NCBI RefSeq assembly: GCF_947242115.1 | Contig: NC_074711.1 | Coordinates: 6,067,934-6,131,933 of the forward strand | Length of the DNA stretch: 64,000 bases | Source: Biomphalaria glabrata | Lineage: Eukaryota; Mollusca; Gastropoda; Planorbidae | Direction of reading: 5' to 3' | In this document: positions 33,711-53,300 of the stretch, piece by piece | Position numbering within the stretch: position 1 is the first letter of the stretch | Layout of the letters: each line of letters starts with the position of its first letter | Position numbers and translations under genes: made by a program | Notes under the pieces: model-generated | Told to the model about the DNA's origin: nothing | Databases searched by the model: none | What the model saw: only the letters and a program-made list of their open reading frames with translations

Positions 33711-34381
33711 TTTCTTCTAATTCTATTTTAAAATATTTAATGTCAAATTTATTTTTCATAGATGCATATATAGGCCTACTGTTGATGTATAGACAAATTC
33801 AAATAACTTCCAATACTAAGTGTTATTAAACTGGTAATCAGTGGCATGTCTATCACAAAATTTTAAAGCGAAGTGAGAAGTATTGGATGTGCCATGTAAT
33901 TCAACTCTCAGTTATGAAAGCAGCTCCAGAAAAAAAAAAAAAAGCAGTTGTCTTCTCTTGTGTTTGTCTCCCTTGTTTACCTTCACTTCCAAAGGCATGA
34001 TTTTCGTCAGACTTGACAAAATGACTGATTCAAGAACAAATAACTGACCTATGTCAACATAAGTGTTGTCTTTCTGCTCCAGACAAACCCATGGAAGGCT
34101 TTCTGTACCATCACTGAAGATTCCCTCCTCCCTTAACAGCCCCCAATTTCCAGCTAGTATCTTCAAACAATCTGCACTAATATTTAAAGTGAAAAGCCTG
34201 AGAAAATTGTTTTATCTTCTAACCCCACTGTTCTTGCCAACTTATCTTTTCACAAAATGTAAAGAAGAGTTTATGAGCTGGGAATCCTATGTTTGGTCAT
34301 CACATTCTGCATTCAGACTGAAGCCTATTAATTGAGAAGCAAACAAAACTTACACAAACTTTTTTTTAAATTATTTTTAAA

Positions 34382-37300
34382 ATGTTGTTGCGTATATCAT
34401 TGATAATATTTTTATTTGTGATGTCATCATATTCCTATGATTACTATTACTATGACCCAACAATTTGTGAAAATGTACAACCTGGACTCTGGGTAAGTCA
34501 TCTTTTTTTCCCCTTTGCCTTAGTTATTACATCAATAATTTTTAGTATTATAATTACAAGTAATATGATTATAACAAACAGCTTATTTGCTACATCCTCA
34601 AAGAAGCTTCTTTATGCAGTGTATTTATTATGATATTGCTTTTAAGAGATATATATATAGGCCTATATACAATTAAAATAGAGCCTTTGCTCTATGAAAG
34701 CTATTTGTGTTTACTCTGCTAAGATTATTGGTGTAGGCGAGTATTACGAGATGTGGCAGAAATGGTTGGGTCAGGTGGCGAAGTGGAATGGCAAAACACT
34801 ACCAATCAAAAAATATTCTTCATGATGGTCGCATGGTTTGTTTGCCTGCACATGTGTTGCTTTTAAGGGAAGTTGTCAAATATTTACATGGCTTGAGCAA
34901 TGATAAGTACTGTCCATTGTTTCCATGTATTCAACTCACCATTTTCTCTTACTAAAAATTTGGTCCCTAGTGCTGCATTTCTATGCATCATTCATAAGCA
35001 ATATTTTTTTTTTCAAGATAATGGATATCTCCTAATATTTTATTTTGAGGTATGGGACAGTGGCCAACAGTTTACAAAAGTGTAGAGATCACCCATTTCT
35101 GTGGTCTGTTTAGAAGGACATAGAGCTCATGCATATCTGTATGGCTTTCTGTGTATCAGGGCGGCATTATGCGGCATGCACAACAAACCATCCTTATTTT
35201 CCTATTAAAAAAAACTCGAATTTAGGAGTTAGAAATGCACTCTACCATTTTTGTCATTCTGTCATTATCAAGATATTGTTGGCTTTCTTCAGTTGTAGAA
35301 CAAATGTTGTTCATCACATAGGACATTTCTTCTTGTAGCTGTGGAGCCTCATGCTGGAGAAACATTTTGGCCCACTTGCATTACATGTAAAAGTGGCCAG
35401 GCATTTTTCAAGAGGCTTGTTTGTCTTTCAGGGTTGTGGTCATGCCTTTCTCATTGACCAATGCTTTCCTTGTTTGTCACCAATTCTCTACACTTAGTGT
35501 GGTCCTTCATTTCCCAGTAGTCAACATTTGTGTACCATTTAATTACATCAACATATTGGAGAGGGGATGGGGCAGTTTTTCTTGTGCCCAATGCAACTTG
35601 CCCATAAAAGATTAAATGATCAAATCAATGCATCCACTGATCAAGCAAGTATCTCAATGTTGCAACGTCTTCCTTGTCATGTGACTTTCAGGAGCCAGGA
35701 AGAATGAATCAGCTCTTAGAACTAATAGATGCCTTTGAGGAAAAACTGGTTTAGAAATCAAACAATTGATCTGTCAATGACCTGATTGTAATAAAAATCT
35801 CTCAGGAAATCTGAATATTGTTTTATCTTCCCCTTCACCTATCCCTTAGTTTGTTGAACCATTAGGGCATCACACAAGATCTGTTGACCATCTTTCTCCA
35901 TTCCTTTGTCTTTGCCTTGGATAGAATTTCATTCAGTGACAGGCTTATCCATTCTTTTTTGTTGTCTTCCCATCGCTTTTTCTGTTTGCTGCTTCTTCTT
36001 TTTCTTGGTACTATTCCCTGAAGGAATGTCTTTGTGAGCAGTGAGGACCATAGATGTGGCCATAGAGTTTAAGTTTGTGTTTTTTGACAGTGGTTAGCAG
36101 GTCATCATGGGTTCCAATTGCTGTATTCATCCTGTTTCTAATCTTTTCATTTGTGATGCCATCTTTGTAAGTGATATCTAGGACTTTTCCGAAGATTCTT
36201 ACTTCCATTACTAGGATCCTCTTCTCAAGATCTGCAGTCAGTGTCCAAGATTAGCAAGCATAAAATTTTATATTTTATCTTGGTGTTTGAATATGAAATT
36301 AATTAATGCCTTTTTACAACTAAAGATTTCTTTAATAATAAATTCTATAAAAAGAATTGGAATAAATATACTTTTAGGTAAGGGACACTGTAGATTGCAC
36401 CATTGCCCACCAATGTGGCTTTGACATGGAAGTGATACAGTCTATTCAATGCAATGCTAGTCAAGTCTGGTCCAAACTGGCCTCTGCTTGTGTATGGGAA
36501 TGGGACCCAGACAGAGATGACTGCAATGGAAAGCCACAATTGTCCATTAATGGTGAGTAGCAGTATAGAGTTAATTAGTTCCATACAAACCTTATCAGCC
36601 TGATTGAATTCAGAGACTGCTTAGAAATAGGACTTGATACTTCAACAGATTAGAAAGATTATTTTATTACTATTGGAGATTCTTATAAGAAGATAAGTCA
36701 AAAGGGTATTGAAATGTATTTTATTGTTATAAACTTAGTTATTATGCTATTGAAATTGTCATTTTCGCAATAAACTTGGTGTCATTATTCTATTATAATT
36801 GTTGTTTTTGCTATAAAATAGGTCATTATGCTATTGAAATTGTTATGCTTGCTAAAAACATGTATTTTAGGTTGTAAAAGATGTAAGGGTTGATATTTTC
36901 AGTAATAATTGAATCAATATAAACTCATGTATTTATTATCTATATTTTAAAACAAAAGTTTACATATAATAAAATCTATATAATTTACCATCAATCTTAA
37001 AATGTTTTCAAAAGATATTTTTATATTTACTTAATTTTGTAGCGGATCCCAGGTGTGTTAAGAAAACTGGTAATAACCCTCACCCAGAAGACTGCTCCAA
37101 ATTCTTGTCCTGTGCTAATGGCACAATGGTGGCAGAGCAGCGATGTTCAGATGGAACCTTATACTGGCCACGGAATGCCACTTGTGAATTTGCTGATAAT
37201 GTTGCTTTTGATTGCGGCCATAGAAAAATCCCAATGTCTATTCCAATTTGTAAGCAAAATTTAACTATCATTAAATTTATTTTCAGTTAATTTATATTTA

Positions 37301-38363
37301 CTTTAAGCCTTATTATTTCCATACTTTAAAGACACACATGTTCTCAATGTTCATTCAAGTTTAAAATATTACAATTATAAACTTTCTATTGACTAAACAA
37401 AAAAACAACTCATTATTTCATCAATATTAGCATTTTCTTCAATGTTATTTACTTAATTTTAAGTTGTTGTTTTTTTATTTACAAATATAATAGATTTATA
37501 TTTGATTAGGAGCTATTACTATCAGGCTGATAAGGTTTCTTTATTAAACTAAACTACCTCTTTATCATCACTTTTATAGTTGGTACTTATGCTCCGATAT
37601 AGAGATTTATTTATTGAAGTGAAAAGGGTTTTTTAGAAAATTTTACAGAAAAACTGACAGAAAAAAGTAATTTAGAATTGGAACTGATTTACCTTTACCA
37701 ATCCCTTAGTAAGTTGGACCCTTGGGGCACCATGCAAGACTTGTTGACCGTCTTTCTCCTTTCCTCTCTGTCTTTTGCAACCTCTTTCAATGTCAGTCCT
37801 GTCCATTCTTTTATGTTGTCTTCCCATGGCTTTATGTCTGCCTCTTCTTCTTTTTCCTGGTACTGTTCCCTGATTGAAGGTCTTTGCGAACTGATTACAT
37901 ATACCTAAGATCGTAGGGAAAATAAGATTTCCATATGTTTGCTGAGCAGGATTCGGATCCTTATGCGGTCTGCTTAATAAACAAACCACTTGATTGATAA
38001 AGTATAGCCTGCCCTTTTTATTTTTGAAAGCATTATATTTATAAATACCATTTGTTTCAATGTATTATAAAAGACATCAAGATTCATTCAATTTTTTTTT
38101 TGTAAGTGAAGTGAATCAGAATGTTGAAATTGAAAAATGTTTTACTTAAAAAAGTTTTCCTTATACTTGAAATAGATGAAGACGACCCTTTGTGCAAAAC
38201 GAACGGCCAAGTTCCAGATCCAACAAGCTGCCGTCACTTCATTCAGTGTCTTCATGGGAAGAAAGTGCAAAGGATTCAATGTCCCCGTGGCACTGCCTTC
38301 TCCGACAAAACAAAGCAGTGTGAATGGTATGAGGAGGTTCACTGTGGCAGCAGAGCTGTCTAG
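34382..38363 (+). CDS. secreted protein with three CBM14 (peritrophin-A) chitin-binding domains
   Basis: Exons 34382-34492, 36378-36552, 37043-37249 and 38176-38363 join into 226 aa. Residues 1-17 are a signal peptide (hydrophobic LLRISLIIFLFVMSS). A YDYYYYD stretch follows. Each domain has the six cysteines of CBM14: C29, C44, C50, C62, C75, C86; then C100, C113, C119, C130, C143, C153; then C171, C183, C189, C200, C213, C221. Domains 2 and 3 each occupy a single exon; domain 1 is cut by intron 1. Introns 2 and 3 are in phase 1, allowing exon duplication. CBM14 domains bind chitin, so an extracellular role in gut lining, radula, egg or shell matrix is likely, but the site is not shown here. 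AATAAA is at 38583. No one-to-one ortholog name is evident. Confidence 0.9.
34493..35829. other. CBM14 gene intron 1, unassigned sequence
   Basis: Intron sequence with no convincing exon. A somewhat more G/T-rich stretch at about 34900-35620 contains short broken frames that I could not match to a family; it may be old transposon debris. Confidence 0.4.
35830..36240 (-). mobile_element. LINE 3'-end remnant in CBM14 gene intron 1
   Basis: The minus strand reads ITYKDGITNEKIRNRMNTAI and DDLLTTVKKHKLKLYGHI, the post-RT domain of a LINE group with ITNEEVRxR and KRKLRWYGHV motifs. The rest is broken. Pieces of the same family are at 37678-37990 and 58735-58930. Confidence 0.7.
37678..37990 (-). 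mobile_element. LINE 3'-end remnant in CBM14 gene intron 3
   Basis: Minus-strand pieces TFNQGTVPGKRRRGRHKAMG and a basic RDIERGCKRQRGK-like tail resemble the QGTVQGxRRRGRQ block of the family at 35830-36240. It is fragmentary. Confidence 0.6.
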
Positions 38364-41221
38364 AAACCACTTTCATTAAGTTGTCTAACCTTAAAAGTAC
38401 CTCTTTATAATTATATAGTGTTGTCTACCTTTGTATAATAGAATTAATTTTTTTAAACAAGAATACTTGTTTAGTCTAGGTTTATCTTGTGCACAAAAAC
38501 CCATATATAACAACTTATGCTTTTGAAATAATATATAGAATTGTTCAATTTTTACATTTTCTTTACCTAATACAAAATGGTGAATAAAAATGCATCCAAA
38601 TGAGATTCCTTCTCCCAAATAATGATTTTCTAGTGCTGCTATTTCATTTGCATTTTAGCATCCCCCTACTAAAAACCTGTCAGCAGAAAGCGTTAATGAG
38701 TTTTTGGCACATCGGCACACTTTAGGCCATGTTGTGCCCGTAAAGCGTTAATAAAATATTTGTAAAGTTTGAGTGTTTTAAGTTTTGAATAGCTAAATTT
38801 TCATAACATTCATTATTTTTGTTAACAATTACATAACTTTAGTTACATTTTAAGTGTTCATTATCAGCTATTGGTAATTTTAAAAAAAAAAATCAATTAT
38901 CCTGTTGTTTGTTTTTGGGTAGAGATTCTGTTTTCATAATTGATCACAGCTGGAATGACTTTTGTTAGTTTGTCATATGCTCACAAATAAACATTTAACA
39001 ATGGTGTTCATTTATCACATATTTTATTGTTGGTCAGTTTCTTACATATCACCTTTACCATTACAAACTTTCAGAGAAATGTTTAGTTTTTAACTTGGAC
39101 ACTTACAGAGTTGCAAAGACAAAGACTTGGCAAAGATTGACCAATAATGACATTTTTAAAATGTATGTTGCTTGAGATGAAGCTACACACAAAAAAATGA
39201 TTTCAAATAGCAACCTGATTAAAATCAAGTTTCTCTATTTCAAGCATATACTTTTTTTACATTGAAATTGTGTATCACTAAAATCTTTTTTTTTTTTTTG
39301 CCAAAACTTTTTATTAGTTCATTATTGTAATTTTTTTTTAAATATAAAGACTCATTAAATTATTTAAAAATGGTGGATTGTGTTAATTTGTGAAAAATGT
39401 AAATCTTAATTATTAGAACCCTGACATCACCTATACAGTATTACTGTACCATACAGCTGACATTTCTGCACCTCATCAAAAAGCTGAATAAAACTCAAAT
39501 GTTTTACAATGTTATTTGTTGTTGCTTTACTCTCTCCAGAATATGGAATTATTACAACTATGAGTCAATGAAGAAAAGGAGAAAAATCTTATTTGTCTTT
39601 ATTACAAACAACTCAATCCAATAAACTTTACATACCTACAGCTCAACCAATCAAATTTAAGATTGGAAATTGACATCCAGTCATTAGATCATGTTAAGAT
39701 ATACATACATATTATATAATAAAACTGAGTAAACATTGAAGTCTGAGAATAAGAGTCCTATAAACATAGTTAAAAACATTCTATGACTAGTTAGGTTAAG
39801 ATTATACTCTGATGTCTCAAAAAAAGATAAAACGATAATAAATTGCCAATCTATAAATTGAAAAAGAGTTTTTAATTCTTAAAAAATTCATTCCTAACTA
39901 TCTTTGCACTTAAATGTGTTAAGATTTTTTTATTATTTATCCTTGAATACATTAAAAGCGCTATCAACATTAAATTAAGTTGCATAACCAAAAATCAAAA
40001 TTTAACACAAAATATTTAGGGGAGCAAAACAAAAACTTCATGTAAAATACCAAAAATGCTCATCTGAGCATTAAATTTAAAGAAAACAGGCACTTAACTA
40101 CAACCTGATTAAACACAACATAATCTCCAAGAGGGGGGGGGGGGGGCATGTTGACACACAAGTCAATGTTTAAAGAATGGGGAAATAACTCCAGACAGAC
40201 AGTGTTTAAGAGATAGGAGCTAACTCCAAACTAAGTTGAGTCAACAAGAAATCATGTCCCAACGTTTATTCCACAACCAGAGACACCAACTCCAAGACCC
40301 CAAGTTTGTCCATAGAATTAGCTGCAGAGAAATTGTTGACTCAAGCAGGTAGTAGGAAAAAAAAAGCAGCATTTGCATTTAAGTGCACTACAACAGCAAA
40401 GCTAAAATATTATAGAGGGTTAACAATATTAACTTGCATTTGAACACTAAAACTACTCTAACTAAAGTACCATCTTGCGAAAACATTTAATTTAGAGTTA
40501 ATGCAAGAAAAAGTGGTAAAAATGGTACTTGACGGAGTAAACTTGTATTTTGAAAATGCTACTCGCACCAATCAAAACAGAAAGTCTGATCCAGAAACTT
40601 GTAATAAAAAATGACCTATCATAAAGACTACCACTGAAAGGTCTAGATGGTTGAGTCAAACAAAACTCGTCCACTCACTTTTTTCATCACCAGCTATTAG
40701 GAAGAGTAAGAAGAACAAGACCAATGGTAAGCTTGTGGTTATCCAAGTTAATTAGAAATGTAAAATTACAACCAACTGTGGTCAATCGAGTTTAAAACAA
40801 GCATGAAATGTCTATGAATAAAAGTATGTTTCATTAAAAAGACAATGCATAAAACAAACAAAACAAGAAAATTGCATCAATATCAGTATGCAATAAGGAT
40901 TCATATACTTTCTGATTCCTCATTTTTTAAGTAACGTCTGTATTATATAAGATAAGAATAAAAACAGGCAATATTGGTACTAGAACTACAAAAGGTTTAT
41001 TTTTTCCCCATCAACCCTGTGATCTTTAAAAACAATTTAAAGACATAGCCTTTCCTCTTGTTTCAACTTCTTATGTACATAACACCTTTGGCATTGTAAC
41101 AATTTATAACGATGTGTGTTTCAACACTTGATTCAATCACAAGAATGTATTACATTTCATTGATGTATTTCATCGACGGGCTGAAGTTATTATAAACTTA
41201 AACTGTCAACTCAAGCTTTAA
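38364..41221. other. intergenic region between convergent CBM14 gene and AK6
   Basis: This is AT-rich, with no coding exon found on either strand. It holds poly-G at about 40132-40146 and an isolated ~30-bp copy of the 2A-LINE tail (AAGTAACGTCTGTATTATAT, 40930-40966). It probably contains the 3' UTRs of both genes. Confidence 0.6.
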
Positions 41222-41931
41222 GGACAGCTTAAACCCCCCCTATGGGTCAAAATGATTGATTTTTTATTTATAACTGAATATTATACAGCATTCATTTCTG
41301 AACAATTTAGTGTATACATTCAAAGTGGAAGTTTTTTAAATATTTATTTATATTATGTAATTTTATATATATAATATATATATATATATCGAAATTTATT
41401 TTTCTTCCCCATAAGCCATTTTCATATTTTTTCGTTCAGAGATGGCGTGATAAAAAATGTATATATGAATATTTCGCCTTGAAATTTGGTACTTACAAAT
41501 AATATTATATATACAAGTATGAAAATGATGCAGAATAAATACAAAAGATTGAAAACTTTTAGAGTAATAAATTTTTTTCTATGCCTAAACCCCTATAAAA
41601 ACATGAAATAATGGGCCACAACCATGTTCAGATCTGTAACTTTTTATCTACTGAATGAGTATGGTTAATTCTACTTCACAGCCTTCTACTAGGATTGAAT
41701 AATCAACAGCTGAAGTTTTAGTAGTTTTCAAGAAATATTGACATAAAAATTAATTTATTTTCTCATCATTTTAGCTAAAAAAAAAAGGCTCAAAAAAATT
41801 TTTTTCGAAAGAAGTTGATAAGATATAAAGAAAAAATATTTATTTTCTTCTTATTTGCATGCTTACACACAATAAAAAAGCTTTTTTTATTATTGAATCA
41901 TGTAATTTCTATTTGGGGGTTTAAGCTGTCC
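41222..41931. mobile_element. TTAA-flanked MITE, 710 bp
   Basis: GGACAGCTTAAACCCCC at the left and its exact complement GGGGGTTTAAGCTGTCC at the right form TIRs. Flanks are TTAA (41218-41221) and TCAA (41932-41935), consistent with a piggyBac-type TTAA target with one later change. The interior is non-coding. It starts 135 bp downstream of the AK6 stop codon and holds the first AATAAA (minus strand, 41886-41891) after it. Confidence 0.8.
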
Positions 41932-42065
41932 TCAATAGAGGGATGCATCCATTTTAAATTGAATGAGTAAACAACAAAAAGACCTGTTACATTTTTGAAC
42001 AGCACATCAAATATTTACATTATCTTGAATAATTTACATTTTCAAAAGAAAGAGATGCTCGCTGA

Positions 42066-49791
<7,726 letters not shown>

Positions 49792-50344
49792 GTTTGTAAA
49801 TAAATCTATTGAATTCGGAGAAATGATACTAACTTTTAATTTATTCACTGACCTATGGAAGAACGCAGTTTTGAATGGAAACTATTTTTTTAACCGTCTT
49901 TCAATAATATTCTACATCTAGCTAGATCTATTACTATAAGACAATATCTAATCTAGATTGATAGACTATCTACCTATATTTATCTAGATAGTCTTATAAA
50001 TCTATATCTGTAATGCTACTCTATCTAGATCGGTCTAGATTTTAGAGGACTACTGTTAGAATCTAAAATCTTTTTATATAATTTTTGAACTTTGACCCCC
50101 CCCCCCCCAAAAAAAAAAAAAAAAAAAAAAAAACATTAAGATAGATCTATATTATTAGTATTATTAATATTAATAATAAAATCATTTTAAAATAATATCA
50201 TATATATCTTATATAATACAGTCTAGTCTAGATCTAAGTTCAAGTCCAATTAACTGCGTTGCCATTAATAGACCAGATTTAGAATCTTACAGATCTAATA
50301 CTAATAACTTTAATTAAAGTCAGAAAGTTCATAATACAATCACA
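49792..50344. promoter_or_regulatory. bidirectional promoter region of AK6 and the SDR gene
   Basis: 553 bp between two divergent start codons. It has TAGATCTAGA-rich low-complexity sequence and a long C run followed by a long A run (about 50097-50135), which could act as a nucleosome-free element. A TATATAATAC-like stretch near 50208-50220 might serve as TATA for the plus gene. Transcription starts cannot be placed from sequence alone. Confidence 0.5.
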
Positions 50345-53300
50345 ATGAATTTTATAAATCAAGTAGCCTTTATAACCGGGGCTGCCCAAGGTCTAGGAAA
50401 AGCTTTTACAGAAGCACTACTAAAGAAAGGTGCAAGGGTAATTCTAAGTTAATTTTTAATCTAATCTTAATATCTTTGTCTTTTAATAATGTTAGATTGT
50501 TAAATTGTGAAATATTTTAATTTATCGTAGGGCTAGCTGCTATGCCTAATGTTACCGGCATTGTTATTTCATAAATATTCTTGAATCATAAAATTATTAA
50601 AGTTGTGGTTTTAGTCTCAAGTTTTGACTCCTTTTAATATTTAAATAATTAAGTTAATCGCCTGCCATATAAAATAATCTATAATTTATATAAAAAAAAT
50701 GTATAGACCCATACTATTAATTTACTTAAATAGGCTCAGGTACCCAGCTGTTGTTTTTAAATACAAAAGTTGAACATGGAGAAGTAAATGTGTCTGATTG
50801 ATGCCCCAGGTCAATATCCTACTTCATGGTGTATATAGGAGTTGGGATAGAACTTATAACTAGTAACACTTTATGAGTATTTCCATTTTTTTCATTCAGA
50901 AAGTTTCAAATGTTCATCCTTTTGAAGGGATGTCTGTAATTTATAAGTTAAAGAAGCAATTGCAATGTTTTAACTTTTAAGTCATCTGCAAAAATGGCAT
51001 TGCTTTGTGGTACACTTGATGCTGAACAATTTTTTTATGAAAGCTTAAAATTCTTTTTTTTTTCACTCATTGAAAACTATGAATTAAAAAAAATAGAAAG
51101 GACAGGCCAATATTGCACACATTTTAAGGCCTGGATAGTCCACTTCTATTTTACAGATTTGCATTAATATACACCAAGCCTTAAAAAAAAGGAATGAGGG
51201 GATCTCAGCATTCTTCTATGCCAATGCCATTCGGAACTAAAAGTTAATTTTATTTAATTTTTTTTAAATCCTCAAATGCCCACAAAATAATTGTTACAAC
51301 AAGATTGATTTCTCAGGTCATGCCCCATCATCAAGCCATATGCATGGCTCTGTTAAAATGAATACAATAAGGCATCACAGATTTATGTGTTGTGCAAAAA
51401 AAAAAGTTAAACCTATAATATATTTGTCTTTGAGAATATGAAACGAAAAATATTTGTAAATAACAATGATGAGGACAAAAAGTAATGATATAAACATGTA
51501 CTCAATTCTTTTTCTTTAGGTGTGTTTCACAGATATTCAGGGAGAAAAGGGTCAAAAAGTTGAAAGTGATTTTAAAGGGAAATATGGACAAAAAAATGTT
51601 TTGTTTTTAACCTGCGATGTGTCGTCATCTCAAAATTTAAAAAGTAAGTCTTAAGTACTTTAAAAAAATTTTTTTTTTAATGGAACTATATCAGCTTCGT
51701 TTGATGCAAGATTTAAACAAGCAAAATATTATTAAAATAGTCTTTTTTTAAACAAACTTATCTACAAAAATCATTGCCACATCTTTCAATATTGAAAGAT
51801 TTAACTCCTTTTTCTATGTAAAACAATAATAATTAATTATTAGAAATTGATTAACTAACTTTTTTTATTGATTCATGTATTGTCATCAACTATGAATAAT
51901 TGTGAAAAATTTCAACTAGATCCGAGAATGAGAAGTGGGAGAAAAAACGTGCACAATATTTGTACCAGACCGACGAAGTGAGTTTTGTAAAAATATTATA
52001 TTATGTGATAAGTTCTTTGACCAATTTAAGTACCTTTACTTTTAAAAGTGGTTAGTTGTAATCTAGACTCAATAAGGTTTAAATCCAAACATTCCAGAAT
52101 TCTACACATATATATAATGTTTACCAGAAAACTTTTTATATTTCTATGTAGTTTGTTATTGATAGAAGGATAAATATTAAAACATTTTAAAAACTTTTGT
52201 CTGGTAAATACTAATTTTGAAGAGTTTATTAGGGCAGAGTAAAAACTTTTTAATTTAATCATTAGTGGCATTGGTAGTCAATAAAAGGGAGGTAATAATA
52301 GATTTACTTCATTTTGAAGTTGCAGAATGTGAATTTTTTAATGCTTATAGTCTGTTTGGAGATTGGATATTGTCTTTTTTGTTTTATCGAGTTATAAGAT
52401 TACAGTGTAATCTGTATATCCAATAACAATTGTTAATGGCATGATATATGTTGGCTATACACTACACTGAATAGGTTTCAGATATTGATTGTCTTTTTTT
52501 AACTTCTATACTTAATTACTGTACATGTGTCTTTTATCAACAGATTGCTTCCAAAGAGCTGTGTCGACATTTGGTGGTGTTGATATAATGGTTAATAATG
52601 CTGGCATTGTTGATGAGGAAAATTGGAAAAATGTGATCAACATAAACTTGGTTAGTAATTTGCAAATATAGTATAAAGGGACTTTTTATGCTCCGACAGT
52701 GATGCTGGGCAATGCACGCACCCCATATGGGGGACAAAGGTATGCCAAAAGCAGTCTTTTTTTGTTAAGCTATATGGTGGTCGACTTAACAAATGTGCCC
52801 CATGGAAACACTTTAAAGACCAGCTTAGGCGCCAACTTTGCCTTAGCTTACACAGAAGAGAGCACCTGGTTGCATGCAGATTCAGAACGAGACAGCTGGA
52901 GGTCACTTACAAAGGCCACGGGATACACATCTGAGACCAAAAGAAAATCCACTGCTGAGGACAGACACAGACATTGAAAAGAAAATCTTAATCCACCACC
53001 GGCAGACAATCAGTATGCTTGCTTTGGATGTGTCAAAATATGTAGGTCGCAGATGGACTGCGTAACAACGGGAAATACTTGCATTCCTCATTAATCTTTG
53101 GACTCGAAGACAAGTTTTATTAATTTGCAAATAATTAAGAAGATTAACCATTCAGTAGTTTTCAAAGTTTAAAGACCTGAACATGACTAACACACAGATA
53201 GATCACACAAAACTAATAGTGGCGTTTAACTTTACTGCCTTTGCTGAAAATGGGATTTGCTGTTTTACCATACTACATTTTGTATTTCTTGTTGTGTGGT

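Noticed and set aside
34900-35620. Possible extra exon or old coding transposon in CBM14 intron 1
   Set aside because: Several short frames are open, but none shows a domain, consistent splice sites or a match to a family I recognise.
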